Shown here: piece after piece, positions 12,771 through 25,900 of the stretch
Position numbering within the stretch: the stretch's first letter is position 1
Layout of the letters: each line of letters begins with the position of its first letter
Assembly: GCF_015832195.1 (NCBI RefSeq)
Contig: NC_052018.1
Coordinates: 61,193,666 to 61,257,665, forward strand
Direction: 5' to 3'
From: Motacilla alba alba
Taxonomy: Eukaryota > Chordata > Aves > Passeriformes > Motacillidae
Length of the DNA stretch: 64,000 bases
Made by a program: the position numbers and the translations under genes
Notes under the pieces: generated by a model
Told to the model about the DNA's origin: nothing
Database searches by the model: none
What the model saw: the letters and a program-made list of their open reading frames with translations, nothing else

Positions 12771-15700
12771 CACGTGTAGCTGTATCTCTCTCTGCAATGG
12801 AGGGAGAGGCACTGAAATGCCTTTACTGCATGTAAAGGTGTTTTCTCTGGTTGTTGTACTTCAGTGTTCCATTTCTGTTCCCCACTCCACACCCATCTTT
12901 TTGCTTTGGTAGATATACTTACAGGTTTTTTCAGCTCTGTGGCCATTAATAAACTGTAACGTGTGCCAGTGTGTTGCACCTACTGTATGCACATATTTAT
13001 CCTCAGTTGTAACCATGAGTAAAGATCAGTGTATTTATTAGGGAGTTGCATAACAGGATGACTTGATAAAGCAAATAGGTGATGTGCAGTGATTCCAGGT
13101 AGATTGTCCAATCCCTTTTGTCAGTGCTTTTTCCAACCTTTTTATGTTCTTTTAAAAAGTTGAGTACTTTCCTGAAAGCTTAGGATTGGAAGAACTCTTT
13201 GGATAGACTACGACCTGTACTCTGCTGCTGTAGGCAATAGCCTGATCTCCTTTGTTATTCCGTCCTGGGGACAGTTAGGTCTCGTGCTGGCACTGCTTGG
13301 AAGGTGGAACTATTTCAATAACTTTCAATAGCATTAGAAATGTAGTATGATTTATCTGGGGAGGGAAAGGCCAGCTATTCCATATGCTCAATGGAGTTAT
13401 AATGCATCTCATCCTGTACACCATGCAAAGATGTCAACTTCACTTGTAATTGCAGAAATGTTCATGCCAGATACAGGAACGTGGCTCTTCCGGTGTAGCA
13501 AATTGGGCAGTAATCAAACATTGGCATGGAGTATTCTCTGCTCTCTATTGCTGTGGCAGTCCATCTGCAAGCACATATCCATAGCATATGTGAAAATGAA
13601 TGCTGGAGAAGACCTCTATCTTTAGAGCATATGCCTCTCCCCAGTAAAATGGGTGGAGGATCAGAGATTTAACAAAATGAGTCACTGTGACTCACTACAG
13701 TATATCCATAATAAAATCTATCTAAATTTGGTAAGGAACTCTAGGAACTAATTGCCCTAGTTACTTACCTCTTTTATTTTTTTGTAGATGTTTGTCCCTT
13801 GCTTCTCTAGCAATTATGTGCTGTATGTACAGAAATAAGATTTCAGTAATGACTGTTGTGTGGTATTCTAGATTAAGGACTTCTGCTCTTGCATATTTTG
13901 CTCTTGCAAAATATGACTGGTGTCATATTTTCAATTATCTCCTTCAAAAACTGTAATGAAATTAGGAATAACAAAAGCTCTCCAAATGCTTTGGATTTTA
14001 GTGGTCTTGCATTGTGTTAGAAAAATGTGAAAAAATTATTAAAAGTTTCAATAGCATGTAATAAATTTAGATTATCAAACCTGGTTTCCATTGGGAAACC
14101 AATCTTCCATTGGGAAGAGATCACGTTTACTATAACTCATACATTTGCTACTCTAGAATTGCAGTTACTCAAAATTTCTTGTCTATAATCTTAAATAGAT
14201 AATAACATTGTTAGCAGTAATAAAGTATGCAGTCAGTTCTTGGATTGAGTTTCTAGCACATTTAGGATTAGTTCAATTGAATTCCTAAACATCAAGTTGG
14301 TAGTTAAACCAGAGGTGTTGAAGGTCCTGAATGCTGAACTTTTAAAACAATTTTTTTACCACAATTCCTTGTATAAAAAGGAGCACAAAGAAAACGTAAG
14401 ACTGACTCAAAAGCTCACAGCTTTGTGGAAAGCATCCTGTTTAGGGGCAAATTGTTGGCCTTTACATTGTACTTAATATCTCGGGCCAAATTTTATTCGT
14501 GAGAGATCCTATCCTGTGTAAGACAGTGGTTTAGAAGCTGATTCATACCTGTGATACATTTTTTTTTCAGGAGTAGAACAAGCACGATTTGTGTTTTTTT
14601 ATAGAATTAAAAAACCCCACAACCAACCAACAAACAAACAAAAATAATTAGACAATATAGAATGGCTGTGTGGACCACAGACAACTTGCTTTTGTGTACC
14701 AACATTCTTGCTCTTTTGAGTACAAGATAAAACAGTTCAGACCTTCAATACCTGTGTGAAGATGCTAAGTAGAAAGCAGAGGACCATAAAGACAGAAGTA
14801 AAAATGGGTCCTCTGTGACTTGAAGCTGTTAGTGAAAGTAATGATATCTTTGCATTTATGGGTTAGCAGTAAAATTCCTCTTTGTAGAGGGGTAATTCAG
14901 GCTTATGCGTTATTTAAGTGTGCTGTCAATGGGACATGTTTTCATATGCTTTACATTTGAGCCAACATTAAAGCCAAAAGTCATCTTAATACTCGGGGCA
15001 ATCCTTCCTTTCTTTATCTCTTCTTCAGCATGCTAAGTGTCTAAAATGAAATTGGAAATACTCAAAGCAGTTGTGGACTCAGCACCTGTAGTCAGATGTT
15101 AAATGTAAATTACGGCATCATCTTTAAAATGACCTCGTAAAATAACATTTGCTCTGTGTTTAAATGGGTTGAATTTTCAAATTACAAATTTGCTTCCTTA
15201 TGAGGCTGTTATCAGAAGGCATAGAAAAATCATTTTCTCGCTTTCATTTCTCATTATAAAGCAATAAGTTTATTTTGGAAGTTACTAATTTGTATCTAAT
15301 TGATATGGATGGAGGCTCTAGTTAATCTTGTTTACATTCAAATGTACTCTTGGATATTTTATCAAGTCTAAACAAAAGACAGGTTGTACAGAATCTGAAT
15401 TAAAATTTTCAAGTTTTAACAAGATTCCTATTTAAAATAGAAAAGAAACAAAACACAACAAAGTAACTGTTGTCACTTTGCCCATAATTCACAACACAAA
15501 GTCAACTTGTGTGTCTAATCTATAAAATGGTGTGTTTATCTCAAATCTTGGCCAGACTGAACGGGGCAATTTTAAGACAGGTAGTAGCATTCTTAATGGT
15601 GTTAGCTAAAGCATTCATGTTATTTGAACAACTAGTTCTCTTTTTTTTCCTAAATTTTGTCTAGCAATTCATTGTAGTTTGAATGCAGAATTTATTTGGT

Positions 15701-17639
15701 ATGATCTGTGAAACATGAGCAGTGTCTGAGTGTTTAAAGATTGGTGTTTTAGTGGTGATAAGTACCTTCCACTCATTAATGGTCATCATTAGCCTTAGCA
15801 GCTCCCGGCTTTTAAAGATGAAGATTTTTTCAATGTTATCCTTGGAGTTTTTCTTCACTTCTTTCATAATACTGTTAGGCGTAGCTGGCAAGTACACTTA
15901 CTTCATTGTTGCATTTTGCCTCAGGGTAAATGAAATTATGGCTCTGTGGATTTGATTTATACCAAAATGAAAACAAAATTTTGACAAATCTGTGCTATTC
16001 CTGTTTAGGTGGAAGGGACAGAGTGAAACCTCCAACATAATGCATCTGCTTGCATTGCTATAATGGAATATTTTATTTACTGCTCTTCCAACATAAGAAT
16101 TTTTTTTTAAAGCTGAGTGATATAATCCATCTAGGGGCATTGCATAATTTGCCCAACTGGAAACAGGACTGGTGACTTAGAGTGCAGCTGCAAGGTTATA
16201 TTAAGTAGAAGCCAGTGTTTTTCTGCAAAATCTCAAATGGGATTCTTCTAAGCTGTGTAACAATAGAGAGGTGATTTGTCATACTTGCTTCTCCCCATAA
16301 GCTTTACGTATGAAGGAAGAAATGGTTTTCCTGTGGTTGTTTAATGTTTCAAGGGTTGATGCTTCAGGCTGGTGAGCTTCACTAGTAGACCTGTTCTTAA
16401 GCTGTGACCTTGACACTCTGAGTAGTGTAAGACCATCCCTCAGCTGTCAAGTTTAGGTTTTAGGTATGCACATTTATATCCTAGTTCTGAAAACAGCTGC
16501 TGATTTCTTTGTGAAGTGGGAAGGGTCTGTCTACTTAGAGCTCATCTTGGGACTGGAATCTTTAGGAGGATCAGTCTATCTCTTTGTAAACAGCAAAATA
16601 TATTTCAGGAAAATTTTGCCTGTCGCTTTTAGATGATTAATTATCTATTTAGTTTTATGAAAAAGTGTCATTACAGCTGGATGTTTATTAAGTAGCTGAA
16701 ATGACACTCTACTAATTGAGTATTTAATATATGTTTACTTTGTTTGCATACTCTCTTTCTCACTAAAATAGCTGGGGGGGAAGTTACTTGTGTGTGAATG
16801 TAAGTGTCCCATATATATCTGCATGTTTTTGAAATAAAACTAATTTGGAAAAAATGTTTTTTAAGAAAAAGTCACTAACAGAGGGTAAATTGTTTTATTG
16901 CTAATTTTTGCTTCAGGCACTAGGATGACATGCTTTTTCCAGTTTTATACTGAGGTCTCAAGAGATACTGTGTTTGTTAAATTGGTATTAATTAAAAATG
17001 AGAGAGCAATTTGGTCAGTTTAGACTTGATTAGATTCTCCAGAAAAGCTCATATAGCTCTAATGTGGAGAGAAGAATCTAAAGCTGCTTTGTATTCCTTC
17101 TGCACTCAGTAGCAAAGCAACTTTCCTATGAAATTTCTATTTTTTAATAATTTTAGTCTCTCAGGAGTTGTTTTGAATATGAGTATTCAGTCTGAGTATT
17201 TAAATTGTGTGCAGAGCATGCCACTTTATTTGAAGTCAGCAAGAGGTGATGATTTGATGAAGAGTCTGACAGTCTCTGAGATTACAGTGAGGGAATCATT
17301 TAAGGGAGTGTTGGATAATCTGTGCAGGGCTTCCTATTTGCAGCTTCTATAATGGAGTCCTGTGTTCCAGGGCTCCCTGTGATTTTATTGAAAGTGTGCA
17401 GTGCCTTCCAAAAAGGCCTGGCGGTGAGAGATTGTGCATTTCCTGACAACCGTGGCAAAACGATTCCAGCTGTTCATGAGAGGTGCCTAATGCTGGGCTG
17501 AAAATTGCTATTTTGTGCATCTTTAGGGTTTAAATGCAATGATATTTATTTGGCAGTGTTGTTTAACTGGTTCTTGTTAAATAGCTGTTAGCGCAACACG
17601 CAGTTTCGGTAATGCTGGTTTTGTTTGTAATCTTTTAAG

Positions 17640-17768
17640 GTTGTGCTGGTGAGATGGAATGAACCATTCCAGAAGTTAGCAACCTGCGATGCAGATGGAG
17701 GAATATTTGTTTGGATACAATACGAAGGCAGATGGTCTGTGGAGCTTGTGAACGATCGTGGGGCACAG
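17640..17768 (+). CDS. TULP4: TULP4 coding exon, WD40 repeat (VVLVRWNEPF... to ...NDRGAQ)
   Basis: The exon is 129 bp, 43 codons, entered and left in phase 0. It begins VVLVRWNEPF, contains CDADGGIFVWIQYEGRW and ends NDRGAQ, matching TULP4 at about residues 85-127. The pattern of a hydrophobic strand, LATC-DADGGIFVW and a following linker is one WD40 blade. The acceptor is tttaag before 17640. The donor is cag|gttggt, weak at positions +3 to +5; a second GT lies 4 nt downstream at 17773 (gtatgc). Only the first donor keeps the frame with the next exon. The open frame running on to 17852 is readthrough into the intron. It sits 318 bp from the next exon, the shortest intron in the window. Confidence 0.96.
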
Positions 17769-18086
17769 GTTGGTATGCATGTTTTCTCTGCAGCCAAGAG
17801 TGATCAGGTCCTGAGAGGCCAAATGAGGAGGGCAAGGAATGCGACTTTATAACTTTCAAAAAGCACAGGAGAAAATGAAACATTTGTTTATTGAAAGGAA
17901 CGTGCAAGAATTGTCACAAAGGCACTTGGCAAGCGCAGTGCTTTCTCCAGTAGGCATGACATCAGAGCTTCACCTGGGCTAATTGTTGGCCTGTCTCATT
18001 CTGTGCACTGCTACCTTTTATTAAAACAGCAAAAAAATCCTACATGGCGGCTCATATATCTCTTTTCTTGTCTTTGATATGTTAAG

Positions 18087-18248
18087 GTAAGCGACTTTAC
18101 ATGGAGCCATGATGGGACTCAGGCACTTATCTCCTATAGAGATGGATTTGTGCTGGTCGGTTCAGTCAGTGGACAAAGACACTGGTCTTCAGAAATAAAC
18201 TTGGAGAGTCAGATCACCTGTGGCATATGGACTCCAGATGACCAACAG
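18087..18248 (+). CDS. TULP4: TULP4 coding exon, WD40 repeat (VSDFTWSHDG... to ...TPDDQQ)
   Basis: The exon is 162 bp, 54 codons, phase 0 at both ends, so skipping it would keep the frame. It reads VSDFTWSHDGTQALISYRDG, then FVLVGSVSGQRHW and ends CGIWTPDDQQ, about residues 128-181 of TULP4: a WD40 blade of the DFTWSHDGT type plus the start of the next. The donor is cag|gtaatg. The acceptor is ttaag directly followed by GTAAGC, the first two codons (Val-Ser), which is itself a perfect donor sequence; see findings. The intron after it is about 16 kb, the longest between two visible exons. Confidence 0.97.
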
Positions 18249-21200
18249 GTAATGAAAATGGGGCATTTAGGGGTGTCAGTTGGGTTGCATTGGTGTGCTA
18301 TAGAATATACCTCTTTAAAAGTTTCCAAGTGAAATGGTCATGTGGTATGATCAGTTTTTCATCAAAACTGCTGCTCCCACTGGCAATGAAAATTTGGTTA
18401 GTCCTGTTGCTCATATTAGGTGAATATGATAGTGTACCAACCTGTCATCACTTTTCACCCTGATTCACATACAGTCTTATTCAAAGTTAGTTGTTTGAGA
18501 CAGGCATCTGTTAATTGTACCCTTGATTTGTTGTTACAGCTATCTTATTAATGCACTTGAGCCTGGACTATTAAACATCTGACTGGTCATTTCTGTGTAG
18601 ATTTGTCCAGTCTGCACTTGCAGCAGAAGCAGTTCCAGCAGCACATATGGTTATGTTTTGCATTCACATAAGCAAATGTATGTAATTGGGTGTTGAAGAA
18701 ATGTCTCAACCTTATGCAAATCAAATTTAAAATAATAAGTTTTGCTGAGCTTTGAAAAGCCAGTTTAAAAAATCTTCCTTACCATTTTTCTGAAGATTTA
18801 TATGATAGTGGACACAGCAGCATTTCCAGCGTGGCTGGAGCTGGGGTGCTGGTTTCATTTGCAGGATTTACACTGGTCCCTTGCCTTTCACTGCTGAGCT
18901 GACTGGATTGGTCTTTCCTTCCACATGCTTGCTGTCACTGTGGTGGTGAATGTGTGTATAATTCAGTGCTGAAGGAAATGATGGCCGTAGAATAGTGCCA
19001 ATAGAAACCCTGTTAGGATCACAGCTGGATTGTTTTCCTTCCTTCATTTTACACCACCATGGAAAAGATTCTGATTCAAGACTCAAGGTACCACTCAATT
19101 TAGAATACTATAAATTCATCCAAGGTAGAGTTATTTTGGGAATTGCTAGTGGAATATAATAGCACTAATAATATACATTTCTGCAGCAGCGTCTCATAAT
19201 TTTAGAGTACTCTGCATAGAATAATGAATTAATTATCGCAACACTGCTTTTTAAAGCCAGCGAGCCTGCCTGCCTCTTTTTGAATCTAGGGAAATGCAAA
19301 TCTTGACAATAAATAATTTACTTGAGATCAAGAGGAAGAGACAAGCAGCAGAAGTAGGAGGGGAAGCTAAGATCTAATAGCTCTCAGTCCTATGTTTTAA
19401 ACATGAGGCTACCCCATTTGTGTGATGCTCAGTTGTTGCTACTGTATTTGGAAATATCTTCACTTGAGTGTTTAATTTGGAGTGGCTGACTGCCTTTAAT
19501 TCAGTTTAGCCAATATGTTTGTACTTTCTAATCTGGATGCTCCATAAGTGGTTATTCCAGGAAACAAACACTTGTTCAGCGTCCAGATAAATGCTTTCGA
19601 ACATAATGGCCAATTCCAGCTATGTGAAAATGACTTGCTTGACTTACAGACTCTGCTGCTGACAAACTCACTGAAATAGAGACCCAAACCAGCCACGAGT
19701 TTGATGTTGCTCTGCACAGTTCTCCCTAACTAAATGGTTTGCAGGGGTTTGCATGTTAAGTGATGATGGATGTTTGTACTATTCTCTGGAGCTTATGGAA
19801 AGAAGTGATCTTCTAAAATATATTTAGATGTACTTGCCTCTGGAGGCACAAGGAAACATGAATCACAGAGGTGCTGGGTGAGAGACTGTGCTCAGTTCAA
19901 ATTAAAAATAGCAAACAGGGAGGAAGGACGTTGCATACATTACACATAAATAAGTGTTTATGGAAATGGATACCCTTACTAGCTTATTGCCTTACCCAAA
20001 TTTTCTCCTGATTGGTATGTGTGCAAATGAGAACAGAATACTATTCTAGTCTAGAGTAGCTTCAGCATCTTCCCTATTGCTTAATGTACTCTGCTTGTCA
20101 GTACAGTGACTGAAAGATAAATGTTGGCATTTAAATTTAGATTTTTCTACTGTTCTTTTTGTTACCCCCCGGCACCTTGAAGGTTGCTAGTGAAAGTATT
20201 CCTGGAAAGTATTACACTCCACAGTCCCATGACCTTTAACACAATTATCTTTAAAATTTACATTTCCAGGGGGATTATATTGTTCAGTATCAATTTTCTA
20301 TTGTCCTGATAGAAATTTGTTCAGTATAGTGTGTCTGTTTGCTTCACTCTTCAGTTCTCTTGAGTTTCTCCTTCAGTCCCTTCTGCATATGCATCCTGGT
20401 GGTTTCTCCTGTCTCCTCCATCTTTTCTCCTGTATATTCACACCAGTAGGCTGTCACCTCTGTCACTCCTTGCTATGGATGGCTCTGTGGCAGCTCTGCA
20501 AGAGGAGGGTAATTTCCTACCACCACCTTTCTGTTGGAGACAAGGAAGGGTTGGAGCTGCAATATTGGCACCATTGTCTTGTTTGACAGTGTGTGTGGCC
20601 TCTGGGTTTGTGTCTTTACTGTTCTTGAAGTAAAGCACCTTTGAGGTAGTGGCTAATGTGTAGAGATGGGATGAGAGCTAGAGAGGTGGCCAGGGTGGAG
20701 TACAGTCCTGCTGTAGAAATTGAGCATATAATTGTATCTGTTAACTGATGTGGTACATACTCTGCCCTGGTTAAGTTATCAGCTGCATTTATTAATACTA
20801 GCCAAAATTGTTCTGCATTTTCTTTTAGGAAGAGAGTGTTAGCATTCTTTTGTGGCTCAGTTGTTTTTCAGGTTTTTTGAGCTCTCCTTGTTTGTTGGGG
20901 ACAAACTTATTTTGATTCATGTGGCTGACTGCAGTGCTTTCTCTCAGCATCATCTCTCTCAGATGAACTTCTCATGAAGTCATCGGCAGATTTCTGCTGT
21001 AGTTCACACCCAGATCCTGAGTATGGACTTGGAGCTGTGGGCTTCTTCAGCTAATTCAGTACACAGGCCTTTTGAATGTGATTCTTCATGTTCAGTTTAG
21101 AGGACTAGAAGTCAGTTTTCTCACCTCACTGTGTGTCTGTAGGCCCACTCATTTAGGCATTTCCTCCTCCTGTACCCTATAAGCAGAGCACACATCTGGC

Positions 21201-22489
21201 CAAGACGTGGCCCCATTGGGCTCTTGGGGATATACAAATGGAAGATTTTATGAGACTGGGCTGTCTGTCTCTCAGGCAGAGTGCCATTCTTATGTTAAAC
21301 TTGGATGGATGGGATTTCAGGAGTGGGACTATCCTTGCAGTTTTTAAATGGGTTTTTTTTCAGGGCTACAAGAGGCTGTAGGAGTCATGTGGAGTATTTT
21401 TCTGGTGAGCAGGCTCACCTACGATCATGTAGGGATGAAAAGTATATTTGAAATGAAGAATAAATTTGAAATATCAGAGAATGCTGTGTCCTGTCTTGAG
21501 ACAGTTCTGTGGCCTTTTCCCATGCTTGTTTTCAAAGAAGGAGTGTACATAGCAAGCTGATTGAGGACTTTATAAATGAGAAAATCGTGACTTTTGTCTA
21601 ACCAAAGGGTTTATTAATAATTATAGAAGCAATGTCAATAAGTAATTGAGGATTTTTTCCTAAACCCACAAGTCATACAAAACATCTTTCCAGTGCTTTA
21701 TCTCCCTTCTTGTGTGTTTGCTGAGCTTGCAGTGACATTTTTCTGTCAACTTCTGCTGCCTTCAGGCCACCCTTTCCCTCGTCTTCTCCCTATATATTAC
21801 TCATTAAAGAGATTATCTCTCTTCATGATGGAGAAAGAGAGTGTCAGAGAGCTGGGTGAGAACTGTAGACGATTATCCCTTTTTTATAGCAATACAGTGT
21901 AACTCCTTGAACTTTCCTGGGGTTGTTGCTGTGTGTGAAAAGGGAAATCACTCTCCAATAGAGGAAACCCTCAATGAAAATGAATTAATATGTTTTAATT
22001 CCTGGATATCCCAGGAGGTGCTAGTAACCTGTATTTGTTCCTTGCATCTCTGCTAGTACAAATTATTCGACTTTTCTGACAGCTGTAAGTGCCTATTTCT
22101 GGTTTTCCCCCCTCCCCTTTTCCTGTAGTAAGCTTTTATTTGTGGTAGTTCAGGGACTGGACACGATTCAGTTTGGCTAGGACATCACAGGTATTTGTAT
22201 ACATACAGGTATATGTGAACTTTGCCAGCATGCTTCCTTCTATTTGCTTTGAAAATAAGTATATAAGCAGGTAGGCTAATTTGATTTACATCCTACTGAG
22301 TGCAACATTAACTGTGTACCTGCTCCCATTGCAATGCAACATGCAGCAGGACTAAAAATGTTGTGTAAATACAGGCCCCAAGGTGCAGCCTCTTCTGTGC
22401 CTAATCAGACAAAATGATGCTCTTGGTGAAACAGAAAAGCAGCACCATGTTAGGAACAGATACCCTGTGCACTGAAGGGTCCTGTAATG

Positions 22490-22930
22490 CCCTGGAAGAG
22501 AACAGTGAGGCCAGCAGCAGATGAATCGCGTGGTATCAAACACAGCGCAGGGCGCAGGAGCTCTGTGTGTTGTTTTTTTAGAAGTCTCTTGAAGCTTGCA
22601 GTAGCTGTGCAGGGAGGCAGTTTCTAAGCTGTTACTCACTCCTGCTCCCAGCACTTGCCATCCTATTCCCATAGCAACCGCAGAGACGCTTCAGCATCTT
22701 TTTTTCCGTGACAAGCAGGAGGCAGGGGCAGGCTTCAGCTCCTTCCCGCTGCCTGCAGTGCATCAGGGTGGAGCCAGAAGGGAGCTCCACATGAAGAAGG
22801 GGATGTGTGTTGTTCCTGGACCCAGCAGTGGGGCGGGGTGGCATCCGTGTGCTAGCACAGCACGCGGTGCCATGGGTGTCCCTGCACAGGGTGCTGTGCC
22901 CAGCGGCTGCTCTCAGCCACAGCTCTCACG
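22490..22930. other. CpG-enriched intronic patch
   Basis: About 14 CpG dinucleotides within roughly 400 bp and higher GC than the surroundings. No exon, splice-bounded frame or repeat is recognised. It could be a regulatory element or an old CpG-rich insertion; this is only a composition signal. Confidence 0.35.
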
Positions 22931-25900
22931 GGAGGGAGGAACTGGTTAACAAGAGGTGCTGTCAAATGGTTACAGGTGTTTCATGAGCTTCTCTCTCAGA
23001 GTTCTTGAGTTTGGTATGGCTTTAGTCCTTGGCAGGAATTTTATCTAATAAATCCCCTTTGGTACAGTCTGCTTTTGGATCCCCTGTTTTCATCTGTGAA
23101 CTATGATTTGCAGTTGCTACTACCTTTTCAAGGGAATGGTGTTCTGAACAGCTCCTAAGCTGAAAGTGAGGATAGCGGCCTTACCTAGCTTCTAGAACAC
23201 AGCTTAAAACCATAGAATTTATAAGTGTTTGAAAATGTTTCATCTGTTTGGGCCCTGCTGTTGCCTTCTCACATCTGCATTTGCCTGTGGCTCCGAAACG
23301 AGATGTTTGTGCTCCCACTCACCCTCCTGCTTTGGTTTTATTCAGGTGCTGTAGTACACCTTTAATTTGGGCAGTCCTTGCTGTTATGGTAGTCACACTG
23401 GTCAAGTTTAATTATTCTCAAGACATCTGGAGTTGGGGAAAAAAGTCTTGAAGATGACCTTCTAATGAGTTGACAGAATGATGAAAGGGAGATACAAAGG
23501 GGCAGCTGGGGCAGTATGGGGAAGGTAGCTATTTTCCATAATTGTTATGAATGGAGAGAAGGAAGGACAAAATGAAAAAGGTTACAGCCTGTAAAATTGG
23601 AAAATATAAGCAGTTATTTTGGTCTTTATTCAAACAATTCTTGTTCCTATTAAGGATTTATAGGTTGTTATAAAGGAGCCTTAAAGATGCCAGGGAATAA
23701 TTGTATTTTTGTGTCCTAACATAAAAAAATGCTTTGTTTTCTCCCAGCAGTTCTGGATGTAGGAGCTACCAAATTATGGTTACAATGACTAGGGCCACTC
23801 AGAATTGCACTGTAAGATACAGTCGTTGAGGAAGATCTGAAAGCCTTCTTTTCATTAATGGATGAATTACTCAGATTACTGGGAAAAATGGCTGGAGGCT
23901 TTTTATAGCATTGGAGACGTGTCATTAATTAACTAGGCAGTTTATTCAAGCCACAAGGACTGCAGACAATGGTTAAATCGCATATAAGCATTTTAGCATT
24001 GCATGCTGCATAATTGAGCAGCAGCATTAAAATGCAGAGAGAGGACAGGGGAAGGAGACTTCGGTTGTCTTTCAAGATAAACCCGTTTGTTGTATAAAAC
24101 AAACAGATAAAACCCATCACAGCTTAACTGTCTAATATTTTGGACTGTTTTTAGAAGCATTTCAAACCTTTGTGGCAAACTTGCTATTAAAATTAATGAT
24201 TTCTGCTTACTTGTGCTAAGGGGTCTGTAAATATTTACTAAGCTATTTCAGCCTTTTGTAAACAGAATATGGGGGGGTTTATATAAACTGAAAATGTTTA
24301 AATATTTTTGCAGGGTTTTATATATTTATACTTGGTGGAAAATAGTAACACTTTGTTTTTGCTCTTTGCTTGGGGGACTTGATTTTTATGATGGTACATA
24401 ATAGTGACAGATTTTGTGGGAAAAGTAATGTGAATTTTAAGTGGTATTTTGCCTTTCTTCCATCTCTTTTTATTATGTTGTTTTCAGGCTGTATTGTGCT
24501 ATTTCCTAAATAATAGATAGCATTTTTTTCCTCCCTTTTTTTTCTGATAGCAGTGTATAGCTGTATTAGCATTGTTTTTCCTTTGCCTTTTTGTCTCAAG
24601 TAGGTTTTTATGCATCATTCTGCTGAGAATACAGTTTCCAAAAAGAAGGAAGGAGAAAACTTAGCTTGGTGCACTGTTGTCATTTCTTGGTTGCTCTTTT
24701 TTTCACTAGCAGCGAGCAGCTACGCTGCAGATTTTTGTGCTCAGATGAGGACTTCTTAGGCCTTGAGTTTTGGGGAGGGTAGGCAACAAGGATGTTCTCC
24801 TTGGAGCCTCTAGGGCTCATCCACAGCTTCAGGAGCTATGGCATCTATCTGTGGGTTTATTCCAGACAAATTTTTCCTGCCAGAAAGCCTAGTCTGTACT
24901 GCACAGTTACTGAGCGGGTAATTGGAGGAGCAGAGCAATAAGGTGATACTTCAATGTGCTTTCTTCTTCCCACTCGCTTCATCTGTGCCTTGCCTAATCT
25001 TTCCCTGGATGCTCTTCATCCAGCCTGCAGAGGCAAGGCACTGAGAGAGCTAACGAGATGGTGCCATTTGTTCTAGTCATGAGAGCTGTAACGTGGGGGT
25101 TGTTTATGGGCTGACGGCATCATGGCTCGTTTTCTCAGTAGCTCCTGCAGTGTTTTGTGTCAGGGCTGTTTCAGATGAGTCTTGCACAGAAATTTTTCTC
25201 TTAATGACTCTGTCTGAAAGGAGCAATACAACTGTTTTAATGTTTTCCTTGTTCTTGTAGACAGGGTGTTTGATGTTTGTTAGTGCAAAAAGCAAATGCC
25301 TGAATGGATTTCTGTATCCCTTTGGAAGCACAAGTGTACTAGGGTGTACGGATCAGCCTCAACGGTGCACCTTGTAGCTCTTTCCCTATGACTCTCAGGT
25401 CACAATATTGGTATTTTAGTTGACTGGAATCTGAAGTTTAAATGCTGCACATTCTACCATGTCTTTGCCTCCCTCAGGAAAGAAGGATGTTGATGGCAGT
25501 GACAAGCCAGAGATGGAGGGAGAGATGAAAACTTGTGCCATTCAGTTAATGTGTCCACTTGGCATTTTTATACCCCATGCTGTTTTACTTTTTTGAAGCA
25601 TCAGTGTTTGAGTCAGCAAAGTAAAGATGAGTGCAAATAGAAACAAGACCAGTCTCTGTGTAGGAGGTGTCAGGAAGAAAGAAGTCGTTCGCCTCTCCTC
25701 TCACCTTGCTGGCACCTGTACAGAAATATTTTGCTTATATAGCTTGAAGTCTTTAGTTCTCTGAGCCAGGGAGTTTACTTGAACTTGTGGTTTTGAAAAG
25801 CTCTGTGCTGTGCTTCAGCCCTGGGGCAAATAGGAAGAATGAGGTTTTGCAGTGCACCTCTGCAAGGGATCAGCATGCACTTACGCTGTGTTTTAGGCAG

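Larger units (their letters stand above)
1..17639 (+). other. TULP4 intron upstream of the first visible coding exon
   Basis: This stretch of 17.6 kb has no coding exon that I can support. The expected upstream exon, encoding the TULP4 start and the first ~85 residues, is not found in any frame, so the segment is read as the 3' part of a long intron. It contains a 20-bp poly(C) tract, a CR1 fragment, a 62-bp duplication with a palindrome, a hairpin at 8.6 kb, several A-runs of 13 to 16 bases and a compound microsatellite. The short open frames here show no family resemblance and have the codon content of AT-rich noncoding DNA. Confidence 0.85.

Noticed and set aside
12611..12979. Open frames over the microsatellite on both strands
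   Set aside because: They consist of dipeptide repeats from (AC)n and (TA)n.
1..17639. Search for the N-terminal coding exon of TULP4
   Set aside because: No frame here encodes the expected ~85-residue N-terminus ending next to VVLVRWNE, so that exon must be upstream of the window.
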